Assembly (NCBI RefSeq): GCF_014237865.1
Contig: NZ_JACJUU010000002.1
Location: 124,001 to 188,000 of the forward strand
Source: Pusillimonas minor
GTDB lineage: Bacteria > Pseudomonadota > Gammaproteobacteria > Burkholderiales > Burkholderiaceae_B
Reading direction: 5' to 3'
DNA length: 64,000 bases
The notes under the pieces are model-generated. The model did not search any database. It saw only the letters and a program-made list of their open reading frames with translations, and had not been told where the DNA came from. A program made the position numbers and the translations under genes. This document shows, piece by piece, positions 17,256 to 29,200 of this stretch. Numbering within the stretch: the first letter of the stretch is position 1; each line of letters opens with the position of its first letter.

Positions 17256-20200
17256 TGCAGTCGCAGCCCGAGGGCACACCGCCCGGGAAACACGTTACCG
17301 CCCCCCAGGCCACAACAAAGCTCAGGCTGAGTCCCGAGCAAGTACGACTGTGGTTTCTGGACAAACTCAGCCAAAATGCTCAGGGTTTCGTGCTTCATGC
17401 CTCGTTCGAGCTGCGCGGCCAGACTGACGCCGAGGCATTGAGCCGCGCCGTTGACGCGGTTGTCGACAAACATGTCATTTTGTCGGCGCAACTGATTGAA
17501 GAAGACAACACCCCCTGGCTGACGCTGGGGCCAACGCCGCCGGCGCTGGAGCGCTGTAGCGCAGACACGCCACGGCGTTTACCCACCGGCCGGCTGTTTC
17601 GCGTCATGCTTCAACCCCTGGGCGGGCACCATCAACTTACCTTTTTAATTCATCACATCATCGCCGACAGGGCCTCTATGGCCATTGTCATCAACGACTG
17701 CTTTGCCGTGTTGCGAAGCCAGGCCATTGGCACAGCGCCACAATTTGCCGACCGGCTGCGCGAGCCTGCCCCGGCTGCCGCCGATGCCCAGGCATTGGCC
17801 GACTGGTGCAAAGCGCTCGAGGACGCCCCCGCCGAAATCAGCCTGCCGCTGGATCACCCACGACCCGTCGAGCGCGGTACCCGCGGCGCCATGATCAGTC
17901 AGCCACTGCCGGCGCCCGCCGACCTGACCCAGGTCGCCCGATCAATGGGCGTTACGCCCTTCATGGTGTACCTGGCGACCTATGCCGAGCTGTTACAACG
18001 CTGGGGTGGTGACAGCGACATGGTCATTGGCTGTCCGGTGTCTACGCGCCAGACAAGTCAAGAGCAAGACATGGTGGGGTTTATGGTTCGAACGCTGCCG
18101 CTGCGGCTGCAGTTCGAACCGGACGACACACTGCCCGCCCGCGTCAACGCAATCAAGCACACACTCCTGACCGCGCTGGCGCGCCCGCCGGTTTCGCTGG
18201 ACCAGATCGTCAGCGCGCTCAATCCGCGCCGGCACCTTAACCGCAACCCGCTGTTCCAGGCCATGTTTGTCTTGCAGGCACAGGCGCTGGATATCCCCCA
18301 ACTGCCGGGCATCGACATTGCCGTTCTGCCTTCGACGCCGCTGGCCCCCGAGGTCGACCTGAACCTGAGCATCGAACGCACGACGGACCCGGCGTTTCCG
18401 TATGTGGCTCACCTGGAATACGACCCTGATCTTTTCGAGCCGGAAACCATTGCCGAATTTTTGCGGCAATACGTCGATTTATGCTGTCAGACCGCCGGCT
18501 CACCCCGCTCCGAACCGGCCCGTGCGGCCCACTGGAAGGGCACCTTCACAGCGCTGCCAAACCAATCCATCGACGCCCTGATCCATCAGAACCTTCAGGC
18601 CCAGGCCCCCGATCGCTGCATGATTGAAGACACCAGCGCGCGCCTGTCGACAGCAGAAACTCTGGCACGAACACACCAGATCGTCCAGGCGCTTTCCGCC
18701 AGGGGACTTGGGTATCGGTCGGGCATCGGACTCTGCGTCTCGCGCCTGACAGAACTCGTTCCGGCGCTGCTGGCCATCTGGCGCATTGGCGCCCATGCCG
18801 TATTTTTACCAACGACGGGCCCGGTTGAGGCCATCGCCGAACGGGTACGCAGCATCAGCATCGACCTGATCCTGACCGGCACCGACAGCCTCGACCTCGC
18901 CGCCATCAGCACAGATAACCTGCCCTGCGTCAGTATCACGTCTATACAGCCGGCCGCGCCCGCGGGTCAGCCTGCACCCAAAGCCCCCCTGGCTTCGAAC
19001 GCCCTTGATCAGACCGCCTATGTCTGCTTTACCTCGGGGTCTACCGGGCAGCCCAAACCCGTTTTCATCACACACGAAAGCCTGCTGAATCACGCCCTCG
19101 ATATCCGCCAGCGCTTCGGCCTGCACCCTGCAGATCGGGTGCTGCAATTTGCTGCGCCTTCGTTTGACGTATTGATTGAAGAAGTCGTCCCCAGCCTGCT
19201 GGCCGGCGCTACGCTGGTACAACTGGGCCCGGCGCATACTCGCGATCTCGAAGCCTTTACGCAGGCCTTGCAAGCGCAAGCTATCAGTGTGGCCAACCTG
19301 CCCGCCGCCTACTGGCATACCTGGGTTCACGAACTGCTGGCTGGCGGCGGTCACGTACCCTCCACCTTGCGTTTACTGGTCACCGGTAGCGAAGCTGTGC
19401 AGGCAGAGGCCGCCCGCACCTGGCTGGCGCGCGCGCCACATTGCGCACTGCTTTGCGGCTACGGTTTGACCGAAACGACGGTATCGGCAAGTTTTTTCGA
19501 GGTCACCCGGGTACCAGCCGAATGGTCCACCCTGCCGTTGGGCGTACCCATCAATAATGTAGAAATAGACATCGTCGGCCCCGACGACCTGCCCGTACCG
19601 CCGCTGTGCCTGGGCGAAATCCGCATACGCGGCAAAGCGCTAATGCGTCATCCCGACGCAGAAGGCAACCTGACCGCACTGGGCGCGCTGCGCACCGGCG
19701 ACCTGGGCCGCATGAGCCTGGACGGACATCTGTGGTGTTTGGGTCGATGCGACCGGCAAGTCAAGATCCGCGGTATTCGTGTCGCACCGGCCACGCTGGA
19801 AAACGCGCTGCTGCACATTGACGGCATTACCGAAGCGGCCGCCCTGGTGCATCGCACCGGCCAACGCAACGGCCTTTATGCATTTGTCTGCGGGCGCCCG
19901 GCCGTGGGCCTGAAAGACCTGCTGAAGAATCGGCTGCCCGACGTACTGATCCCCGACCAGATCATCACCCTGCCCACGCTGCCGCTTACCGTTCAGGGCA
20001 AAACCGACTACCGGGCCTTGGCCGCGCAGGTCGCACAGGCCTCCGACGCCCATGGGTCTGGCACCCTGGACAGTCACGAAGAACGACTGCTGGCCAGACT
20101 GTTCGGCGAAGTCCTGCAGCGCACTGCCATTGGGCCTGACGACAATTTCTTTGATCTTGGCGGCGATTCGATCAGCAGCCTTCAAGTCATTTCACGCGCC

Positions 20201-23200
20201 CGACGTGCGGGCCTGGACTTGTCAGCCAAAACCATTTTCGAACACCAGACAGTACGTGCCATTGCCAGACATGCAATAGCACAAGCGCGTGTCGTTGAAA
20301 ACGACGATGCCACCGGACTTGTTTGGTCCACGCCAATCCTGGCCTGGTTTAAAGGCGAGATGAGCGGCGACTGGCAACAGTTTAATCAGGCCGTTGTTAT
20401 TGCGCTGCCCGAACCCGTCGACCTGGAAGCGCTGCATGCGGCCTTTGAGGCGGTCGTCGAGTGCCACGAAATCTTTGGACTGCAAGTCACAGGAACCCCA
20501 GGCCCGACCGCACAGTACACCACCCCCGAACGCCGGCCCGCGCCTGGTTTTGAGGTGCTCACGCGCCCGGCAAATATGGCGGATGACGACTGGGCGGAAC
20601 AGCGCCGTCAAGCACTGAACCGTGCACAAACCGGACTGAACCCTGCGTTGGGTTTGAACGTTGCCGCCGTCGTATTCCCCACCGATCAGCAACTCATGCT
20701 GACGGTGCATCACCTGTGCATCGACGTATTGTCGTGGCAGGTTGTGCTGCGCGACCTGCAAAACGCCTACGAGTCGCTGGCACAGGGTTACCCGGCAACC
20801 TTGCGTCGCCATGGGGTACCGTACCGGCGCTGGGCGACAACACTGGCGGCTTACAGCCAACGCCCCGATGTCCAGAGCGCACTGCCTTTCTGGGTAAATG
20901 TGCTGTCACCGGCACCCGACCGCCTGGCGCCGGCATTGCCGGCCCACCCTGGCATCGAAGCCGAGGCGCGCAGTCATCTACACGAACTGCCTCTGACCCT
21001 GACGCAACATCTGTTGCGCAAAGTGCCAGCAACACTGGGGTTGCGCATGGATGAAACCCTGCTTGCCGCCCTGGCAATGGCGCACGCCAGTCACGACGGG
21101 CGCCTGCTGCGAGTCGATCTTGAACGCAATGGCCGGGGCATGCCCATCGACGACCTCGACATCACAGAGACAGTGGGCTGGTTTACGTCGGTCATCCCCC
21201 TGGCACTGCCTGCCCAGACCGATCCCGCCACAATGGCGCAACAGGTCAAGTCAGCCTTGGCGCAGTGCCCTCACGACGGCCTCAGTTACGGCTTGCTGCG
21301 CTATGGCGACAACCCGGCAGCTACCGCGGCGCTGGCCGCATTGCCGCCTGCCGATGTGCTGGTCAATTACGTCGGCGTACTCGACGGCTGGACACAGGCC
21401 GCTTTCCAACCCGTAGACGCCGATACCGGGCCGACCATTGCGGCCAACCTGGCACGTAGTCATCGTATTGAGCTGAACGCGGGCGTCGTGGCGGGCCGAT
21501 TGCGACTGGCCGTCAATTATGCGGCAGGGCCGGAAAGCGAAGCCGCCGCTGCAACGCTTATGGAAGCCTTGGCGACAGCCCTTGCCCGGCTGGCTCAAGC
21601 CTGCGGTTATCGTGAGAATACGGGTGACAATGCAACCACCGATGACACTGCGGCGCAGCTACCGGTAACGCCGCTGCAGCACGCCATTTTGCTTCACAGC
21701 CTGCACGACGCCGACACCTATTTCGACCAGATTCACTTCCGCCTGACCGGCCCGCTGGACACCGCCACCCTGAAGAAGGCCTGGGCTGAACTGCTGGCCC
21801 GGCATGGCGCCCTGCGCTGCGGTTTCGACTTCGACCAGGATGAACAGCCTTTTCAATGTATTGCCGCTAGCGCGGAGCTGCCCTGGCATGACTACGACTG
21901 GCGCAGTATTGAGCCAGCCGTTGCACAACGTTATCTTGACGCCTTGATGCAAGCCGACCGGCGCAAAGGCTTTGACCTGCACAAGCCGCCGCTCATGCGC
22001 ATGCACCTGATCCAACGCGACGAGCAGCATTACGACTGGATCTGGAGTTGCCACCACCTTATCGTCGACGGCTGGTCGGTATCGATATTGATGCAAGAGT
22101 GGCTGACCCTGTACCGGTACATGTCAACAGGGCAAGCCGCACGCTTGCCCGAAGCGCCCGACTGGGCCGATTTCGTCAGACATTGGGACGCGCTCGATGC
22201 CACAACGGCACGCCAATGGTGGTCCCGACAGTTAGCTGACGCAACACCCACCCTGATTGGCCGGCGGCAAACCGGCACAAATACCTCTGTCAAAGCACAA
22301 CACCATAGCCACGTAACGCTTGACCCCGCCATGCGCGATGCGCTGGGCGCCTTGTGCCGACAACATGGTGTACCGCTGGGGGTATTGGTACAGGCGGCGT
22401 GGGCCATGCTTTTGCGCCGCTATCAGTACAGTAACGCCGTCACGTTCGGGATTACATTCGCCCACCGGCCACCCGCAACCCCGAATGCCGACGCCCTGGT
22501 CGGCATGACCATCAATACAGTCCCCGTCTGGGCCGACATGGATCCGGACATGCGGCTGCCAACACTGCTTGATGCCTTGCGGCAGCAGTCGTTTGACCGC
22601 GCAGACCATGCATTCATCGGGCTTGAAGATATCCTGCAATCGGCAGGCTGCACAACTGCAAGCCCCTTGTTCGATACGCTGCTGCTGGTACAGAACTACC
22701 CTCGTCCCGAGAGCCTGACCGCCGGAGAGCTTGATGTTTCGGTCAGCGCCGTACTCGAGCAAACCAATTTTGCCGTTACCGCCATCATGACGACGGGCGA
22801 CGACGCCGGCCTCACGCTGGCCTGGGACGCGGCACGCCTTCCAGATCGCGTGGGCCGGGCTATGCTTCAGCACTGGCATCAACTGCTGCGAGGCATGATC
22901 ACGCAGCCCGAAGCACGCCTGCGCGAGCTGTCGATATACGATGCCAGCGCGCTTGCTGCCCGGCTGGCCCTGGCCCAAGGCCCCGAAACGACGCGGCCAG
23001 CCCCCATGGCGCCTCAACAGGTCGACCAGTGGGCAGACATCATCCCCGAGCACCCTGCCATAAGCGCACACAACGGGACGTTGTCGTATGCGGCCTTACG
23101 GCAAGCCACCAATGCCCTGTGCGCCGAACTGCTCGCCCAAGGCGTTCGCCCCACAGACGCGGTCGCGTTGCATCTGCCCCGAGGCACGCGTGCGATCGTT

Positions 23201-26200
23201 GCCCTGCTTGCCATCATGAAAGCCGGCGCCATGGCTGTACCCATCGATGCTAGTTACCCAGACGACCGGGTTGCAACGATTCTTGAGGACAGCCAGGCCA
23301 AATGGCGGATCACAGAATCCGGACTGACTGACCGGGCAGGCTTTGTCGGGCGCAGTGCCCAACCTATCATTTACGACTCATTGCCGAACGAGACCTCGCG
23401 GGGTCTGGATGCAAAGGCCGCGCCGGCCCTCGTCGCGCCCGATTGGCCGGCCTATCTGATATACACCTCGGGCTCTACCGGAAAGCCCAAAGGCGCCATC
23501 ACCCGGCATCAGGGACTGGCCAACATGCTGAGGGTCCAGCAACATCACATCGGCCCCCACCCTGCCGATCGGGTGCTGCAGTTTGCCTCGCTGGCATTCG
23601 ACGCCTCGATTTGGGAAATTTTCATGGCGCTGGGGGCCGGCGCCACCTTGTATATCCCCGACCCCGACACCGTTGGCTTTGGTGAAGAGCTGCTCGACGA
23701 CCTGGCACGTCAGGCTATTACCATCGCCACACTGCCACCGTCTTTACTGATAGCACTGCCCTCACCTCCCCTGCCCGCGTTAACCACGCTCATCGTTGCG
23801 GGTGAGGCTTGCCCTGCGACACTGATCCCCAAATGGGCCAACGGGCGACGTTTTTTTAATGGCTACGGCCCCAGCGAAACGTCCGTATGTGCCACGTTGC
23901 ACCCCGTATCAGCCGCCAGCGACCGGGTTCCGATCGGCCAACCGGTCGCGCACATGCGCGCCTACGTGGTTGACCTGGATGGCGCACTGGTGCCGCCAGG
24001 CGGCGAAGGTGAACTGGTCATTGGCGGCGAAGGTGTCGGCCCCGGTTACTTGAACCGCCCAAGCCTGACGGCCGAACGTTTCCGCCTCGACCCATGGCAG
24101 CCCAATGGCACCGCCCGAATCTATCATTCGGGTGACAAGGTCAGTATCGACGCCGACGGCGTCCTGGCCTTCATCGGACGCATCGACCGCCAGGTAAAAG
24201 TGCGCGGCTACCGGGTCGAACCTGGCGAAATAGAGCGCACCATCGAGCATCTGGCCCCCATCGACAAGGCGCTGGTGGGGGTTACAGCAGCTGCCGACGA
24301 AGCCGTTTTATGCGCCTGGTTGCTACCCGCAGCCGACGCCTCGGTAGACCTTGCAACATTGCGTCAAGGCCTGGCCCACCGCCTCCCGGCACACCTTGTA
24401 CCCACCCGGTTCCAGGTCATTGACCACATTCCGCTAACCGCCAACGGCAAAATAAACTGGTCTGCCCTGCCTGCGCCAGACGCCGGCGGCGACGCCACAA
24501 CTACGCCCAAAGTCGCTGATACGCACGCACCCGCAACCAGCACGCCCGCCAATCTGGTCGATGCCGTGGCTCAAACACTTGAGCCCATATGGACCAGACT
24601 GCTAGGCCAGGCCCGCATTGACAGACACCGCAACTTCTTCGACCTGGGCGGGCAATCACTGCTGCTCGTCAAAATGCAGCCCATTTTGCGCGACACGTTC
24701 AACGTCAACGTTCCCACAAAAATACTGTTCGAACACGCCACCATTCATGGGTTGGCCAAGTGGCTGGCGGCCCAACCACCCGTTATTGACGCACATACCG
24801 CGCGCCCCCCATCCGGGCACGCGGGTGCGATACAGGCGGTGCCAGCCGCCCGGCCCAAGGGCGTTTACGCCGTGGAAACGGCCGCCACCACCGGCGAGGC
24901 CAACGACTTTACCGACAATGGCGACATCGCCGTCATCGGCATGGCGTGCCGCTTTCCAGGCGCCGATTCGGTAGATGCCTTTTGGCAGATGCTGCACGAA
25001 GAACGCGAAGGCATCCATACCTTCGACCCGGCCAGCCTGACCGCCGCTGGCGTGCCGACGCATGTCCTGACACATGAAAATTACGTTCCTCGACGCGGCA
25101 TCATCAACCACAGCGACCAGTTCGACGCCGAGTTTTTCGGCATCGGCCCGCGCGACGCCCTGCTACTCGACCCGCAACACCGGCTGTTTCTCGAAGGGGT
25201 CTGGAATGCTTTCGAAGATGCCGGCGAAATCCCCGGCGGCCACGTTGGCGTATTTGCAGGCTGCGGTCACAACACCTGGCTGAAAGAAGTGCTGGCGCCG
25301 GCCGGGGAGAACCTTGAAGGCTCTGCAGGCTTTCATGCCATCACCGCCAACGACAAAGACTTTCTGGCCACCCAGGTAGCTTATCGACTGGACCTGACCG
25401 GGCCGGCCGTCACTGTCCAGTCGGCCTGTTCAACATCTCTGATCGCGGTGTCTCAGGCGGTCGATGCCCTGCGCAGCGGACGCTGCGACATGGCGCTGGC
25501 CGGCGGCGTTGCCGTCAGCTACCCAGAGCATGGCTACCTGTATGAGTCAGGGATGATTCTGTCACCCGACGGCCACTGCCGCCCCTTCGCGGCCGATGCC
25601 GCGGGCACTGTACCGGGTGCCGGTATGGGCGTGGTTTTGCTTAAGCCGCTATCGCACGCCAAACGCGACGGTAATCGAATTTATGCCGTGATCAAAGGCA
25701 CTGGCGTCAGCAACGACGGGGCGCGCAAAATGAGCTTCGCCGCGCCGGGCATCGACGGCCAGGTCAAGGCCATTCAGGCAGCGCTGTCGGCGGCAAAACT
25801 TAACGGCAACGATATCGACCTTATTGAAGCTCATGGCACGGGTACCGCGCTGGGCGACCCCGTTGAAATTACCGCGCTGGGCCGGGTTTACGGCAAACGC
25901 AACACGCCTTTGCTGATCGGTGCCGTCAAAAGCAATATCGGCCACGCCGACGCCGCAGCCGGTATCGCCGGGTTCATCAAGGCCGCGCTCAGTCTGCATC
26001 ACGGCTTCATGCCGGCCAGCCTGCACGCCGCAACCCCAAACCCCAAGCTCGACCCCGGCCCGGATCGCTGGTTCGAGATTGTCACTAAAGGACGCGCGCT
26101 CATCGCCCCAGGACGCCCTTTAAGAGCGGGCATCAGCGCATTCGGCATCGGCGGCACCAACGCCCATGTCATTATTGAACAAAGCCACGAGGGGCCACCC

Positions 26201-29200
26201 CGGCCAGCCCCGTCGGAAGCCGCCTGGCAACTGGTCCCCCTTTCTGCCGCCACGAGCACACAACTCCCTCTCGTGGCACGCGGCCTGGCACAGCGACTGG
26301 CATCACTCGCCCCGGACGAAAGCTTGTCTGATGTTGCAACATCGCTGCAACGCGGCCGCGCCAGACTCAAGGTGCGCAAAGCCTTTGTGACCAACGCTTG
26401 CCCCGCGCTGCGTCAGATGCTGGAAAACGTCGACCCTCCACCGGCGTCAACGCGCAAGCCATCAAAAATCGCGCTGCTGCTTCCGGGGCAAGGCGCACAG
26501 CATCCTGGCATGGGTCATGCCTTGTTCCATCAGCATGCAGGCTTTCGTGAACACCTCGAAGACTTATCCGACCGACTACGGCCGCTGTTGTCGCTCTCAT
26601 TAAAAGACGCCCTGTACAGCGGCCATCTCGACCCCGAACAATGGCAAGATACACGTATCGCCCAACCTGCTATTTTTGCGGTGAGTCTGGCCTGCGCTCA
26701 GTGGTGGTCTTCCATCGGCGTCAAAACTGACGCCATGCTGGGTCACTCGCTGGGCGAGTACACTGCGGCCTGCCTGGCCGGCGTTTTCTCGGTAGACGAT
26801 GCCCTTGAGACTGTCGCCGAGCGTGCCCGCCTGATGGCGGCCATGCCGACCGGCGCGATGCTTGCCATTGCGCTGGATGAGCCGTCCGTCAAGCAGCTAT
26901 TGACTCAACACCCCATGCTGGATCTGGCGGCCATCAATGGCCCACGGCAGGCCGTCGTCTCAGGCCCGCACGACGTCGTCAGTGCAGTGGCCGGGCAACT
27001 TTCGGCTCAAGGCGTCCCCGTTCAACGCCTGCGTACCTCCCACGCGTTTCATTCTCGCGCCATGACTGCTGCCGCTGAGGGGCTGGGCGCATTCTTGCGC
27101 ACGCGCACACTAAACCGTCCAACCCGCAAATTCGTATCCAACCTGACCGGCACCTGGATCTCGCCTGAACAGGCCGTTACTGCAGACTATTGGGTGCAAC
27201 ATATGCTGGCGCCCGTCCAATTCATGCAAGGACTGCGTACGTTACAAGACAAAGGCGCAGCGCTGGCCATCGAGGCAGGGCCCGGGCAAGTGCTGTCATT
27301 ACTGGCGCGAGGCCAGGGGCTTGTCAGCTTGCCTACACTAGACAGTGCGTCGGCCGCCAACACGGCGCCTTCTTCCGAGGCGCCGACTTACCTGCACAGT
27401 ACAGCGCAATTGTGGGAAACCGGTGTCGATATCGACTGGATAGCTTTCAATACATCGCCCGGTCGACGCATCGCCCTGCCGCCTTACCCGTGGGCGCATC
27501 AGACCTTCAGACCCTCGCCTGTCGGGGGTCATACGTTATCGCTGTCTGCAACACCCACATCGTCCAAACCGCCGCCAGACGACTGGTTTTATGCACCGCA
27601 ATGGGTACAGTGCCCCTTGCCGGCAATCGACAATACTCGCGCAGAGCCGCTGCTGGTGTACTGCGAATTCAACGAGCCGGCCCAGGCGGTGGCCGATGTT
27701 CTGCGCTCCAGGGGTCACCGCGTCACGCTCGCCACGACCCCGGCCGCACGCTCAGGCATCATCAGCGATGACTGCGCGCACCTGCTTGTCCTGGCGCCGC
27801 CCGCTCCAGACGACAGCGCCGCCCATGTCCAACAGCGTATTGGTGACGTACTGCTGCTTGTGCGTGACACCCTGCGCCACCGTCACCCCGCCACAATGCA
27901 TATCGATCTGGTCACTTATGCCGGGGCCACGACGCACACGGGTGAAATCGCCAACCCAACCCATGCTGCACTGATCGCAGCTTTTCAGGTACTGGCGCAC
28001 GAGTTCCCCGAACACCACTTTGCCGGGCTCGACCTGCCCGCAACCCCGAGCATGTCGTTGGCAAGAGACATCCATGCGTGGCTGCTGACAGAGCGAGCCG
28101 GGCGGTTCGTTGCACAGCGTCAGGGGAAATATTGGGCAGAGCAGGTAACGCGTATCAATGTCCCCAACGAGGGCGCATGGCCCGTACCCCCCAACGCCAC
28201 CCTACTGATTACAGGAGCAACTGGCGGCGTAGGGCAGGCTTTTGCCAAAGACATGGCCCGGTTGATTAAACAACCTCATTTGCTGTTGATCACGCGCCAA
28301 TCCAACTTGCCGCAAGACCTGCGCACCTCGCTCGAGCAGCTTGGCGCGCGCGTCAGTCATCTGTCGGTTGACGTGGCTGATGAAATGGCTTTCGCCCAAG
28401 CCCTGCACAACTGGCAGAAGCATTCAGGGCCCATCCACGGCGTCGTTCATGCGGCCGGTGTGGCAGACTACGGCGGCGTGATGGCGCGCCGCGACCAGGC
28501 TTCAATCGACACGGTGCTTTCACCCAAAATTGCCGGGCTGCACGGTATAGCGCGTGCGTTGGCAGGCCAGCCACTGGCATTTGTGGTGCTGTGCTCAACG
28601 CTGGGTTCATTTCTGCCCGCCGCAAAGTTTGGTCAGATCGCTTACAGCGCAGCCAATGCATATTTAGATGCTTCGGCCAACGCCCTGGCGGCACGCCAGC
28701 CATGGCATGTTGTGACCATTAACTGGGACGACTGGGTGGGTGCCGGCATGACCGAAGCCGCGCGTCGCCAGGCCGGGCTGCCGCCCTTGCCTCCGGACCA
28801 CGGCTTGCTGGCCGAAGAAGGCCCGGCAGCACTTCGCCGCGTTCTCCAGACCCGTCTTACCCGCGTGGCAATTGCCGTCAACGACCTACCGGCACTGATG
28901 ACACAAACCCGCACCTGGCTGCGCGACGACCTGGCCGCCCCTGGTACAGCCCTCGGGGCCCAACCACAGCAAAGCCCGGTTGAACACGCCGCCTCGGCAA
29001 CACCCGGTTCGTCGCTGGAGCAGGCCATCTTGCAGTTTTTCCGTGAAGTGCTGAACACACCCGACTGCACGGCCCAAGACAACTTTTTCGATTTGGGGGG
29101 ACACTCGCTGCTGGCCATGCAACTGATCAGCAGAATTCGGGAATCGACCGGGCACGAAGTAACGTTGATGGATTTGTTCGCCTCATCATCAGCATCCGAT

